From NCBI RefSeq assembly GCF_020179405.1, contig NZ_JAICBZ010000018.1, positions 1 to 52,382 of the forward strand: DNA of 52,382 nt, in the 5' to 3' direction. This document shows positions 43,704 through 52,327 of this stretch, piece by piece. The notes below the pieces were generated by a model. It saw only the letters and a list, made by a program, of their open reading frames with translations. It made no database searches and was not told the origin of the DNA. A program made the position numbers and the translations under genes. Every line of letters starts with the position of its first letter. Positions within the stretch are counted from its first letter, which is position 1. This DNA comes from Xinfangfangia pollutisoli (GTDB lineage: Bacteria; Pseudomonadota; Alphaproteobacteria; Rhodobacterales; Rhodobacteraceae).

Positions 43704-44888
43704 ATGCCGGATCTTCTGCCTCCGCTGCGCCTGACCGGCGCGGCCGTTCTGATCGACGGCGCCCTTCGGCCCGAGGCGCTGGGTCTTTCCAGTGGAGAGA
43801 TCACCGCCGGCGGCGATCTGCCCGAGGTCGATCTGTCGGGCTACTGGCTGTTGCCGGGGATCGTCGATCTGCATGGCGACGGGTTCGAACATCAGATCCA
43901 TCCGCGCCCCCGCGCCGACTTTCCCCTGCGCGCCGCCCTGGCCTCGACCGAGCGCGAGGCGGCGGCGCATGGGGTGACCACGGCCTATCTCGCCCAGGGC
44001 TGGAGCTGGGAGGGCGGGATCCGCGCGCCCGATCAGGCTGAAAAGCTGATCGAGGCGGTGCAGGCCTATCGCGCCGAGGCGCTGATCGACCTGCGGGTGC
44101 AGATCCGGGCCGAGACCCATCTGGTGGCCGAAGTGCCGCGGCTGATCGCGGCGGTGGAACGGTTCGGCGTGGGCTATGTGGTCTTCAACGACCATTCCGA
44201 GGAAGGCGTGCAGACCCGCCGCCGCGACCGCGAAACCTTTGGCATCTGGGCGCGCAAGGCCGGGCTGACCGGCGAAGAGCTGTCGGCGCGGCTGGATGCG
44301 GCGCGGGCACGGGCGCGTGAGGTGCCGCGCGCGCTGCATAGCCTGGCCGAGGCTTTCGACAGGCTGGGCGTGCGCTATGGCAGCCATGACGACCCCGATG
44401 CCGAGACGCGGGAATTCTACCGCATCCTGGGCGCGCGGATCGCCGAATTCCCGATCCGCCGTCCGGCCGCGGCCGCGGCCAAGGCCAATGGCGATCCGGT
44501 GCTGATGGGCGCGCCGAATGTGGTGCGGGGCGGCAGCCAGGCCGCCAATCTGTCGGCCGAGGCGCTGATCCGCGACGGGCTGTGCGATGCGCTGGTCTCG
44601 GATTACCACATTCCGGCCTTGCCGATGGCGGTCTGGGCCCTGGTCGATCGCGGCATCCTTCCCTTTGAAAAGGCGTGGAAACTGGTCTCGGCGGCACCGG
44701 CGCGCATCATCGGCCTGGCCGATCGCGGCCGGATCGAGATCGGCCGGCGCGCCGATCTGGTGGTGATGAACCCCGCGACCCGCGGGATCGAGGGCGTCAT
44801 CGCCGGTGGGCGGCTGGCGCATCTGTCCGCCGGGCTGGCGGGGCGCTTTCTGCGGCTGCCGGCGCGGCTGCGGCTGGCGGCGGAATAA
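43704..44888 (+). CDS. Second PhnM-like amidohydrolase of the phn cluster
   Basis: 394 residues from ATG 43704. Amidohydrolase metal motif DLHGDGFEHQIHPRPRADFP, then VVFNDHSEEGVQTRRRD, YGSHDDPDAETREF and APNVVRGGSQAANLSAEAL. It has the overall PhnM layout, but the key tracts differ from the canonical paralogue at 35114-36265 (HGDGFEH against HTDNLERH). It follows phnF on the plus strand. It may act on a different ribosyl phosphonate or be a redundant diphosphatase. Confidence 0.88.
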   Translation: MPDLLPPLRLTGAAVLIDGALRPEALGLSSGEITAGGDLPEVDLSGYWLLPGIVDLHGDGFEHQIHPRPRADFPLRAALASTEREAAAHGVTTAYLAQGWSWEGGIRAPDQAEKLIEAVQAYRAEALIDLRVQIRAETHLVAEVPRLIAAVERFGVGYVVFNDHSEEGVQTRRRDRETFGIWARKAGLTGEELSARLDAARARAREVPRALHSLAEAFDRLGVRYGSHDDPDAETREFYRILGARIAEFPIRRPAAAAAKANGDPVLMGAPNVVRGGSQAANLSAEALIRDGLCDALVSDYHIPALPMAVWALVDRGILPFEKAWKLVSAAPARIIGLADRGRIEIGRRADLVVMNPATRGIEGVIAGGRLAHLSAGLAGRFLRLPARLRLAAE

Positions 44889-44895
44889 CGCGGGC

Positions 44896-45513
44896 TCAGC
44901 CCTGGTATTTCTCAAGAAACTCCTCGGCGGGCAGGGCGCGGAAATCGGCCAGGGCCGCGCGCAGCCGGGCGTGATCCCAATCCCACCAGGCCAGGGCCAG
45001 CAGGCGCTGGGCCACCGCATCGGGAAAGCGGGCCCGCAAGGGCGTGGCGGGGCAGCCGGCGACGATCATGAAGGGCGCGACATCGCGGGTCACCACCGCG
45101 CCCGAGGCGACGATGGCACCGACGCCCACGGTGATCTCGGGCTTGATGATCGCGCCATGGCCGATCCAGCAATCGGCGCCCAGGCGGGTGCGGCGGGCGG
45201 CGCGGGTGGCGAAGAAATCCGCGTCATCCTCGACATCGTCCCAGTAACTGGCCGAGCGGTACAGGAAATGGTGCTGGGCGGCATTCCTGTAGGGGTGATC
45301 GGTCGGGCCGATCCGGGTCATCGCGGCGATATTGGCGAATTTGCCGACCGTGCTATTGGCGATATCGGCCAGCCGGTCGCAATAGGCATAGTCCTGGAAG
45401 GTCGAGTTCAGCACGATGCTGCCCGCCCCCACCTCGCACCAGGCGCCGAAGGTCGAGTTCACCACCCGGGCGCCGGAATGGATCAGGGGCGTGTCGGGGG
45501 AAAGCTTGGGCAT
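44896..45513 (-). CDS. Phosphonate-cluster hexapeptide-repeat acetyltransferase-like protein
   Basis: 205 residues with left-handed beta-helix repeats (IVLNSTFQDYAYCDRL, IANSTVGKFANIAAMTRIGP, WIGHGAIIKPEITVGVGAIV, ASGAVVTRDVAP). The sequence NHPYR-like DHPYRNAAQHHFLYRSASYW is typical of the transferase family found in phn clusters. Such enzymes may acetylate aminoalkylphosphonates, replacing PhnO, but this is inferred. It ends 7 bases from the convergent second phnM-like gene. Confidence 0.88.
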   Translation of the reverse strand: MPKLSPDTPLIHSGARVVNSTFGAWCEVGAGSIVLNSTFQDYAYCDRLADIANSTVGKFANIAAMTRIGPTDHPYRNAAQHHFLYRSASYWDDVEDDADFFATRAARRTRLGADCWIGHGAIIKPEITVGVGAIVASGAVVTRDVAPFMIVAGCPATPLRARFPDAVAQRLLALAWWDWDHARLRAALADFRALPAEEFLEKYQG

Positions 45514-45560
45514 TGCGGGGTCCTTTTGTGCAAGCTGCGGCGCGTTCCGGCAGTCAGGGC

Positions 45561-46910
45561 CTAGCCCTTGTCCGTCGCGCCACGGATCAGCCGGCGGCGC
45601 AGCCAGCCCGAGAAGGCGTCCATCGCCATGACCATCAGGATGATCAGCACGATGTAATAGGCGACTTCTTCCCAGTCCTTCTGGGTGATGATCGCCTGGG
45701 TCAGCAAAAGCCCGATCCCGCCGCCGACGATGGCGCCGATCACCGTCGCGCTGCGGGTGTTCGATTCCAGATAGTACAGGACCTGGCTCAGCAGGATCGG
45801 CGTGATCTGCGGAATGACGCCGACCCGCGCCCTTTGCACCGCATTCGCCCCGGTCGAGCGGATGCCCTCGACCTGCTTTTCGTCAATATTCTCAAGCGCC
45901 TCCGAGAACATCTTGCCGAACGACCCGGTGTCGGTCAGGAAGATCGCCAGGGCGCCGGTCATTGGGCCCGGGCCGAAGGCGCGCGACAGGATGATGGTCC
46001 AGATCAGCCCGTCCACCCCGCGGATGAAGTCGAAGACCCGGCGGAAGGCAAAGCGGATCGCGCCCAGCGGCATGAAGTTCGACGCGGCCAGGAAGGCCAG
46101 CGGCAGGGCCAGCATGGCGGCCAGCATCGTGCCCAGGAAGGCCATCAGCACGGTTTCGAACAGCGCCCAGGCCACGTCGCGATGGTGCCACATCTTGTTG
46201 GTCCAGATCTCGGACAGCATGTAGCCCAGATTGGTTTGGCCGGCGTCGATCCGTGGCGCGGTGGTGGCCAGCTGCAGCAGCTCAAGCGGGCCCTTGCCAT
46301 AGAAGGGGCTGTCGAGGGTGAAGAAGAACAGCTCCCACCCGGGCTGGTATTTGAAGGTTTCCACCTTGGAGCGGGAATAGCTGAACCGTCCCGCCGGCGT
46401 GGTGACCGAGATCTTGTTGTCCGAGGCGTTGATCCATTTCGGCAGCGGCTGCGGCGCCTCCAGCGCCAGCTTGCCGCCCGCGGGCCGGATCGCGACCGTG
46501 CCATAGCCCGGGATCACATAGCGCGCGCCCTGATCGTCATAGGTGACGATGTTTCCATCGCCAAGATCAATGGTCGTGACATCGCCCGCCACCGTCACCC
46601 AATCGGGCAGCCGGCCCGGCGGATAGGTGCCCTTCGCCTCGCCCTCGATCGCCACGGTCAGCTTGCCCGATCGGTTGTCGCGGGTGACATGCGTCTTGTA
46701 GGACCAGAAATCCGACAGAAGGATGCCGGCATTGTCCCAGCGCGCCCGCGCGGCAAGCCCGGCCAGATCGAAGGCGAGGGCCGCGTAAAGCAGATAGGCC
46801 AGCACCGCCACCGGCACGGCAAAGGACAGAAGCCGCCGCCGCGCCATGCCGGTCAGAACGGTCTGGGACAGCGCCGGGGACAAGGTGGGGGACATCGGGG
46901 CCGAGGTCAT
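45561..46910 (-). CDS. phnE: Phosphonate ABC transporter permease PhnE (long form)
   Basis: 449 residues. The C-terminal ~270 residues are a standard PhnE permease with FRRVFDFIRGVDGLIWTIIL and the EAA loop (GKMFSEALENIDEKQVEGIR). Between the first helix (about 22-45) and the core is a periplasmic beta-rich insert of about 150 residues (VTVAGDVTTIDLGDGNIVTY, for instance), seen in the long PhnE branch. Its ATG overlaps the other permease by 4 bases; they should form a heterodimer. Confidence 0.92.
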   Translation of the reverse strand: MTSAPMSPTLSPALSQTVLTGMARRRLLSFAVPVAVLAYLLYAALAFDLAGLAARARWDNAGILLSDFWSYKTHVTRDNRSGKLTVAIEGEAKGTYPPGRLPDWVTVAGDVTTIDLGDGNIVTYDDQGARYVIPGYGTVAIRPAGGKLALEAPQPLPKWINASDNKISVTTPAGRFSYSRSKVETFKYQPGWELFFFTLDSPFYGKGPLELLQLATTAPRIDAGQTNLGYMLSEIWTNKMWHHRDVAWALFETVLMAFLGTMLAAMLALPLAFLAASNFMPLGAIRFAFRRVFDFIRGVDGLIWTIILSRAFGPGPMTGALAIFLTDTGSFGKMFSEALENIDEKQVEGIRSTGANAVQRARVGVIPQITPILLSQVLYYLESNTRSATVIGAIVGGGIGLLLTQAIITQKDWEEVAYYIVLIILMVMAMDAFSGWLRRRLIRGATDKG

Positions 46911-47791
46911 GCGCCTGCTCCTTTCACCAGCCGCGCCCGTGCCGTGTCGGACAGGCGGTCGATGATCACGATGGTCAGAAACAGCAGCAGGAAGATCGCC
47001 ACGACCTTGTCGTAGCGGCCCTGGCCCCATTGCATCGCCAGTTTCAGATCGTGGCCGATGCCGCCTTCGCCGACAAAGCCCAGGATCGCGCTGGCGCGGA
47101 CGTTGATTTCAAGCCGCATCAGCGCATAGGACAGCCAGTTCGGCGCCACTTGCGGCAGGATGCCCAGCGCCATGCGCTGCCCCCAGCCGGCGCCGACCGA
47201 AGCCAGCCCCTCGACCGGCTTCAGATCGGCGTTTTCGGCCACTTCCGAAAACAGCTTGCCCAAGGCGCCCGAGGTATGCAGCGCAATGGCGATCACCGCC
47301 GGCACCGGCCCGCCGCCGAGAATATAGATCAGCACCAGCGCGATGACGATTTCCGGCATGGCGCGGGCGGCATCCATGAAGCGGCGGAAGACCGGGATCA
47401 GCCGCGGCCAGGGCGCCAGGCCCCGGGTCGACAAAAGCGCCAGCAGCACGGCGGCCAGCCCGCCCAGCAGGGTTGAGACCGCGGCGATGTTCAACGTTTC
47501 CACCAGCGAGGGCAGGAATTGCACGAACAACGCGGGCAGATTGGCACGGTTGCGCCAGGCTTCCGACAGAACCTCGGCCGGGAAGGCGCCCAGCATCGGC
47601 AGGCCCGACAGGAAGCCGCCGGCATTGCGGTATTCGGCCAGCCGGAAGCCCGACACCATCATCGCGACGAAGATCACCAGCAGGATCCCGCCATACATCC
47701 GTTTGCGGCGCAGCTGATCAAGATAGGCGGTCTGGATCCCGGGCAGGGCCCGGGGGGCGGCAGCAAGGGGGCCGGCGGCGGTCTGGGCCAT
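46907..47791 (-). CDS. phnE: Phosphonate ABC transporter permease PhnE (short form)
   Basis: 294 residues of standard length. FRRFMDAARAMPEIVIALVL and the EAA loop GKLFSEVAENADLKPVEGLA identify the family. About six hydrophobic segments. The gap before it carries a terminator-like hairpin, which would lower permease expression relative to PhnD. Confidence 0.93.
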   Translation of the reverse strand: MAQTAAGPLAAAPRALPGIQTAYLDQLRRKRMYGGILLVIFVAMMVSGFRLAEYRNAGGFLSGLPMLGAFPAEVLSEAWRNRANLPALFVQFLPSLVETLNIAAVSTLLGGLAAVLLALLSTRGLAPWPRLIPVFRRFMDAARAMPEIVIALVLIYILGGGPVPAVIAIALHTSGALGKLFSEVAENADLKPVEGLASVGAGWGQRMALGILPQVAPNWLSYALMRLEINVRASAILGFVGEGGIGHDLKLAMQWGQGRYDKVVAIFLLLFLTIVIIDRLSDTARARLVKGAGA

Positions 47792-47845
47792 GCGGTCACG
47801 GGTCCTTGGTCAAGCGGGAAAAGCTCCGGCCGGGTGCCGGACATG

Positions 47846-47877
47846 AAAAGGCCGGGCCCCGATGCGGGGGCCCGGCC
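47846..47877 (-). terminator. Intercistronic terminator/attenuator between phnD and phnE
   Basis: On the minus strand arms GGCCGGGCCCC and GGGGCCCGGCC (11 bp) with a 6-base loop are followed by TTTT. It sits 14 bases after the phnD stop, so only part of the transcription should reach the permeases. This is a usual device to make more binding protein. Confidence 0.75.
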
Positions 47878-47891
47878 GGGTGAAGTGGCGG

Positions 47892-48788
47892 TTACTGGCC
47901 TTCCTGCAGCTTGCGCGCCGCCACGATGCCCAGATAGTCCTCGTGCTTGACCGGCACGAAATCCTTGGCATCGCCGGCGGCGACGGCATAGGCGCAGTCG
48001 GGGTTCTTCTCCCACAGATCGGCGGTCAGCGTGGTGACCTTGTCCTTCACGTCTTCCGGCAGCGCCTTGCGCACCACCATCGGGCCTTCGGGGATCAGCT
48101 TCGACTGCCAGATCTGCACCAGATCGTTCATGTCGACCAGGCCCGCATCGGCGGCCTTGCGGAAGGCGCCGGAATTGTAGCCGTCTTCCCAGTTGCCCAG
48201 GCCATCGGCCCAGCTCACGCCCGCGTCGAAATCGCCATTGGCGACGCCGACGATGGTCTGCTCATGCCCGCCCGACATCTTGACCGCGGAAAAATAGTCT
48301 TCCAGCTTGCCGTAGGTCTCGGTCAGCTCGGCGCCCGGCACCAGATAGCCCGAGGTCGAGTTCGGATCGGCAAAGGCGAAGACCTTGCCCTTGGCATCGT
48401 CCATCGAGGTGATGCCCGAATCCTTGCGGGCGAAACCGATGGAGTAATAGCCGGTCGAGCCATCGGCATTCTGCTTGGTCAGCTTGACGTCCACCGCGTC
48501 CGGGTCGGTCAGGTAGATCTTGGCATAGCCCGAGGCGCCCAGCCAGGCCATGTCCAGCGTGCCGCCCAGCAGGCCCTGGATCACGCCGTCATAGTCGGCC
48601 GGGGTGAACAGCTTGACCGGCACGCCCAGCGTCTCTTCGATCGCCTTGCGATAGCATTCGTTCGAGGTCATCCGGTCCTGGGCGTTTTCGCCGCCCAGAA
48701 TGCCGACGTTGAATTCCTTGATCTCTTGCGCCTGGGTGGCGCCGGCCAGCGCGGTGGTGGCGGCAAGCGCCAGGACGAGGTGTTTCAT
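47892..48788 (-). CDS. phnD: Phosphonate ABC transporter substrate-binding protein
   Basis: Periplasmic phosphonate-binding protein of 298 residues with a signal peptide (to GATQA, residue 20). The mature domain has FNVGILGGENAQDRM, TPADYDGVIQGLLGGTLDMA and FADPNSTSGYLVPG, typical of PhnD. ATG 48788 has GGAG upstream; a Met four codons earlier is less likely. A hairpin GCCCC/GGGGC lies in the phnC-phnD gap. Confidence 0.94.
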   Translation of the reverse strand: MKHLVLALAATTALAGATQAQEIKEFNVGILGGENAQDRMTSNECYRKAIEETLGVPVKLFTPADYDGVIQGLLGGTLDMAWLGASGYAKIYLTDPDAVDVKLTKQNADGSTGYYSIGFARKDSGITSMDDAKGKVFAFADPNSTSGYLVPGAELTETYGKLEDYFSAVKMSGGHEQTIVGVANGDFDAGVSWADGLGNWEDGYNSGAFRKAADAGLVDMNDLVQIWQSKLIPEGPMVVRKALPEDVKDKVTTLTADLWEKNPDCAYAVAAGDAKDFVPVKHEDYLGIVAARKLQEGQ

Positions 48789-48851
48789 GGGATGCTCCAT
48801 GCGGGGGTTAAGGGAAAGCGTCGGCCCCGAAAGCGGGGCGGGGAAAGGTGA

Positions 48852-49673
48852 TCAGGCCATCAGGCTTTCGGCATAGGCGTCATCGGCCCGGTGATCGCTG
48901 GGGATGGCGGTCGAGGTCGCGGCCTCGTTGAACGTGTCATCGGCGCCGTAGATCTCGCGCGCGACCTGGGTCGACAGCTGGTCGGGCGTGCCGTCAAACA
49001 CGATGCGGCCGTCGCGCATGCCGATGACCCGGTCGCAATAGCGCCGCGCCGTGTCCAGCGTGTGCAGATTGGCAATGACCATGCGGCCGTCTTCGACATT
49101 GATCCGCTTCAGCGTGTCCATCACGACCTGCGCATTCATCGGATCAAGGCTGGCGATCGGCTCGTCTGCCAGGATGATCTTCGGGTCCTGCATCAGCGCG
49201 CGGGCAATCGCCACGCGCTGCTGCTGGCCGCCCGACAGCGCCTCGGCCCGTTTCGGCGCCTGTTCGGCAATGCCCAGCCGGTCCAGAATCTCCAGCGCCT
49301 TCAGAATGTCGGCGCGCGGCCACAGGTTGAACAGTGTGGCCAGGGTCGAGCGGCGGTTCAGCGTGCCATGCAGCACGTTCGAGGCCACATCCAGCCGCGG
49401 CACCAGGTTGAACTGCTGAAAGATCATCGCGCATTGCGATTGCCATTCCCGCTTGGCGCCGCCCTGCAGCGCCAGAACGTCGCGGCCTTCGAACAGGATC
49501 TGCCCCGCCGTGGCATCGGTCAGCCGGTTCATCATCCGCAGGAAGGTGGATTTTCCGGCGCCCGACCGGCCGATGATGCCGACAAAGCCGGCCGTGGCGA
49601 CCTGAAAGCTGATCGCATCGACGGCGGCCTTCTTGCCGAAGACGCGGCTGACGTTCCTGACCTGCAGCAGCAT
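48852..49673 (-). CDS. phnC: Phosphonate ABC transporter ATP-binding protein
   Basis: 273 residues. Walker [18 protein letters not shown], signature [15 protein letters not shown], Walker [12 protein letters not shown] and the switch His in NLHTLDTA. First gene of phnCDEE. A Pho-box-like repeat lies about 100 bases upstream in the gap shared with the CHAD gene. Confidence 0.95.
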   Translation of the reverse strand: MLLQVRNVSRVFGKKAAVDAISFQVATAGFVGIIGRSGAGKSTFLRMMNRLTDATAGQILFEGRDVLALQGGAKREWQSQCAMIFQQFNLVPRLDVASNVLHGTLNRRSTLATLFNLWPRADILKALEILDRLGIAEQAPKRAEALSGGQQQRVAIARALMQDPKIILADEPIASLDPMNAQVVMDTLKRINVEDGRMVIANLHTLDTARRYCDRVIGMRDGRIVFDGTPDQLSTQVAREIYGADDTFNEAATSTAIPSDHRADDAYAESLMA

Positions 49674-49774
49674 GCGCCCTCCTGGGGCTGGTGATATCCT
49701 GCCGACCGGCTAGAGGCCGCGGGTTACGATCGCGCGGCGAAACGGTGAAAGTTTTGCAACGCCGGGCGCGGCGA

Positions 49775-49792
49775 CTGTCGTGAAACTGTCGC
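49775..49792 (+). promoter_or_regulatory. Candidate Pho box in the phnC-CHAD gap
   Basis: CTGTCGT-GAAA-CTGTCGC, two near-identical heptamers repeating at 11 bases, close to the PhoB consensus CTGTCAT-N4-CTGTCAT. It points toward the CHAD gene, with GATAAG 11 bases further as a possible -10. PhoB control of the divergent phnC is also possible. Confidence 0.6.
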
Positions 49793-49867
49793 AGATCCGA
49801 GACGATAAGCCGGGCCACAGGCGCGGCGTGGCCGCGGCAGATTCGGGATCGGACGAAGGGCAGGCCG

Positions 49868-50779
49868 GTGGCGGAAGACGAGGATCAGCTCCCCCAGGGG
49901 GCAGAGGCGGACCTGATCGCCGCCGTGGCGCAGGCCGAACAGGGCGATCCGGCCTTGCAGCGCAGCGACCTGGCCTTTTCGGCCTTGCTGCACGAGGTCG
50001 TGGTCGAGATCGACCGGCAGATGGCGGTGTTTCTGGGATCCGAACAGGACAGCGGCCCGCACAAGACCCGGGTGGCCTTGCGGCGCCTGACCACGGCGCT
50101 GGATGCCTTCGCGCCGATCCTGAAGCGCAAGGCGGCGGGCCGGGCCCGGGCCGAGGCGAAGTGGATCTTCCGCCGGCTGGGACGGGTGCGCGATGCCGAT
50201 GTCTATCTGGCCGGGCGGCGCAAGCGCGGCGCGCCCGCGGCCGAGATCGAGGCGCTGGCGCGCGACACGCTGGCGCTGCGGGCAGAGATGCGCGAGGCGC
50301 TGCGGCTGAAGAAGGCGGTGGCCTTCGCGCCGGCGCTGCTGCGCGATCTGTCCGAGGGCTTGCTGCTGAAGACCGGGCAAAGGGGGCTTGCCGCGCGGGC
50401 GCGCCCGGTCTCGCGCCTGGCGGCGCGGGCGCTGGATGCGGCCTGGGCCGCGGGGCTGAGCCATGGCAAGGACATTGCCGGTCTCAGCGAAGAGGCGCGG
50501 CATGAATTCCGCAAGGACATGAAAACGCTGCGCTATACGGCCGAATTCTTCGAACCGCTCTGGCCGGTGGACCGCTGGGCCGAATTCGAGGCCGCGCTAG
50601 AAGATCTGCAGGATGCGCTGGGTCTGTTGAACGACCTGGCGGTGGCGCGGCGCAAGGCCGGCAAGAAGGCCCCCGCCCGCGCGACAGATCGCGGCGACGA
50701 GGCGCAGGCGCTGGAGGCGGCCGAGGCGCTGTGGCGCCGGCTGCTGCAGGCCGGGCCATTCTGGACCTCGGGGGGCTGA
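49868..50779 (+). CDS. CHAD-domain protein
   Basis: 303 residues from GTG 49868. The CHAD helical domain shows its two histidine blocks, PHKTRVALRRLTTALDAF near residue 64 and ARHEFRKDMKTLRYTAEFF near 213, in a basic, arginine-rich surface. CHAD domains bind polyphosphate. There is no fused CYTH (triphosphatase) domain. Next to a Pho-box-like site and the phosphonate operon, a phosphate-storage link is plausible but inferred. Confidence 0.9.
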   Translation: MAEDEDQLPQGAEADLIAAVAQAEQGDPALQRSDLAFSALLHEVVVEIDRQMAVFLGSEQDSGPHKTRVALRRLTTALDAFAPILKRKAAGRARAEAKWIFRRLGRVRDADVYLAGRRKRGAPAAEIEALARDTLALRAEMREALRLKKAVAFAPALLRDLSEGLLLKTGQRGLAARARPVSRLAARALDAAWAAGLSHGKDIAGLSEEARHEFRKDMKTLRYTAEFFEPLWPVDRWAEFEAALEDLQDALGLLNDLAVARRKAGKKAPARATDRGDEAQALEAAEALWRRLLQAGPFWTSGG

Positions 50780-50800
50780 TTTCGCGCATCGGGCATGCCT

Positions 50801-50814
50801 TTGATCCGGATCAA
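50801..50814. promoter_or_regulatory. Perfect FNR/FnrL-type box
   Basis: TTGAT-CCGG-ATCAA matches the FNR consensus TTGATNNNNATCAA exactly. It lies 63 bases before the start of the small membrane protein gene at 50878, a distance compatible with oxygen-dependent activation. Confidence 0.7.
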
Positions 50815-50877
50815 GGCCGGCTGCCTGAAATCCGGGCAGAAAAAGCACCGACGCGCAGAAAATAGCCAGAGGACGCC

Positions 50878-51057
50878 ATGCATCGCCTGTTCATGATTCT
50901 ATATTCCATCATCGGCACCTCGCTGGCCGGGGCCTTCGTGGTCGCGGCGCTGGTGCTGAGGATGGATACGCTGCAGCCGATCATCGTTGCCGCGGCGGTG
51001 GGCGCGGTTCTGGCGCTGCCGGTGGCCTGGATGGTGGCGCGGCGTCTGGCCGGGTAA
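50878..51057 (+). CDS. Small two-helix membrane protein (59 aa), of the type misannotated as CTP synthetase
   Basis: Reads MHRLFMILYSIIGTSLAGAF and has two helices (about 4-27 and 34-53) joined by RMDTLQPIIVAA. Similar ~60-residue proteins of Rhodobacterales are often labelled CTP synthetase by error propagation; it has none of that enzyme's 540 residues or motifs. AGAGGA precedes the ATG. Preceded by a perfect FNR-type box, it may be induced at low oxygen. Function unknown. Confidence 0.75.
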   Translation: MHRLFMILYSIIGTSLAGAFVVAALVLRMDTLQPIIVAAAVGAVLALPVAWMVARRLAG

Positions 51058-51075
51058 GGCGCCTGCGCCGGGGGA

Positions 51076-51861
51076 TCAGGCGGTCAGGAAGACCCGCACG
51101 GTTTCCTCGAATTCCCGGGGCTTGTCGGCATGCAGCCAATGGCCGGCCCCGGGCAGTTTCGCAAACCGCGCCTTGGGAAACAGCGCCCGGATCCGGTCGC
51201 GGTGTTCCGGCCGGACATAATGGCTTTCGGCGCCGGTCAGAAACAGCGCCGGCCCGTCGAACTGGCCCTCGGTGTCGGGCCAGCCGACGATCTTGTCCAT
51301 CTCGGATTCCAGCACCGGCAGGTTCAGCCGCCAGCGCGGCCCGCCCTGGGCCTTCAGGTCCAGCGATTGCAGGAAGAAGGCGCGCAGGCCCGGGTCGTCG
51401 ATCGTCTCGGCCAGCCGCCGGTCGGCCTCGGCCCGGGTGGTCAGGCCGGTCAGGTCCAGCGCCTGCATGTCACGGGCATATTGGCTTTGGTCATGGCGAT
51501 AGGCGACGGGGGCGATGTCGGCCACCACCAGCCGCCGCAGCAGTGCGCCTTCGGTCAGCGCCAGCTGCATCGCGGCCTTGCCGCCCATCGAATGACCCAA
51601 AAGATCGACCGGCCCGCCCAGGCTGCGGATCACCTGGGCCAGATCGGCGGCCATGTCGGGATAGGACTGGCTGGCAAAGCGCGGGCTTTCGCCATGGTTG
51701 CGCATGTCGACCGCCACCACCTCGCGGATATCGGCCAGGCGGCGGGCAATGACGTTCCAGTTCCGCGCCGAGCCGTACAGCCCATGGGCGATGACCAGGG
51801 GCGGGGCGCCCGAGGGCGTGGCGGCGGGGTGGCGAAGCGTGGCAAGCATGCCGGTTTCCAT
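51076..51861 (-). CDS. Alpha/beta-fold hydrolase (YbfF-like)
   Basis: 261 residues. VIAHGLYGSARNW forms the oxyanion region, LLGHSMGGKAAMQLAL carries the nucleophile Ser, an acid lies near FLTGAESHYV, and the catalytic His is in PGAGHWLHADKP. The pattern fits YbfF-type esterases. The substrate is unknown. The first Met is used; a Met four codons later is an alternative. Confidence 0.9.
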   Translation of the reverse strand: METGMLATLRHPAATPSGAPPLVIAHGLYGSARNWNVIARRLADIREVVAVDMRNHGESPRFASQSYPDMAADLAQVIRSLGGPVDLLGHSMGGKAAMQLALTEGALLRRLVVADIAPVAYRHDQSQYARDMQALDLTGLTTRAEADRRLAETIDDPGLRAFFLQSLDLKAQGGPRWRLNLPVLESEMDKIVGWPDTEGQFDGPALFLTGAESHYVRPEHRDRIRALFPKARFAKLPGAGHWLHADKPREFEETVRVFLTA

Positions 51862-51952
51862 AGCGAAACGATCTGTCCGGGGCCAGAGTGGTTGAAGCCG
51901 CCGCCGTCACGGCGCTATGAAGCCAGGGGAAGCGCGGGCCCGGGGCAGGAAG

Positions 51953-52324
51953 ATGAGTGCGGTGACGATCATCCAGATGGCGGATCGCGTGGCCTCGCTG
52001 TTGGAGGACCGGCTGGGCGCGCGCGGCAAGACGCTGCGCGACAAGCTGCGCCGGGCCGGACGGCGCCTGCCGCGGCGGGTGCGGATGGCCGGGCTGGCCC
52101 TGGCCGAAGCGGCCGAGATGGCGCAGAACCCCAAACTGCTGGTGCGGGTGGACGAGGCGCAGGTCGCGGCCGATTACGACATCGTGCTGCGGCATCTGGG
52201 CGGGGTGAACCCGGCCGCGCGGCGCCGCGGCGCGCTGCTGGATTTCGCGGCCTCGGTGGCCTTCGGGCTGCTGATGCTGGGCGTCGCCCTGGTCTTTCTG
52301 CTGGTTTGGCGCGGCCTGGTCTAG
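51953..52324 (+). CDS. Conserved hypothetical protein with a C-terminal membrane helix
   Basis: 123 residues from ATG 51953, preceded by GGCAGGAAG. The N-terminal ~85 residues are basic and helical (DRVASLLEDRLGARGKTLRD, RRAGRRLPRRVR). One hydrophobic helix follows at about 98-119 (FAASVAFGLLMLGVALVFLL). Not recognised, but typical of tail-anchored or inner-membrane cytoplasmic-domain proteins. The basic part may bind nucleic acid or lipids. Confidence 0.7.
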   Translation: MSAVTIIQMADRVASLLEDRLGARGKTLRDKLRRAGRRLPRRVRMAGLALAEAAEMAQNPKLLVRVDEAQVAADYDIVLRHLGGVNPAARRRGALLDFAASVAFGLLMLGVALVFLLVWRGLV

Positions 52325-52327
52325 GGG

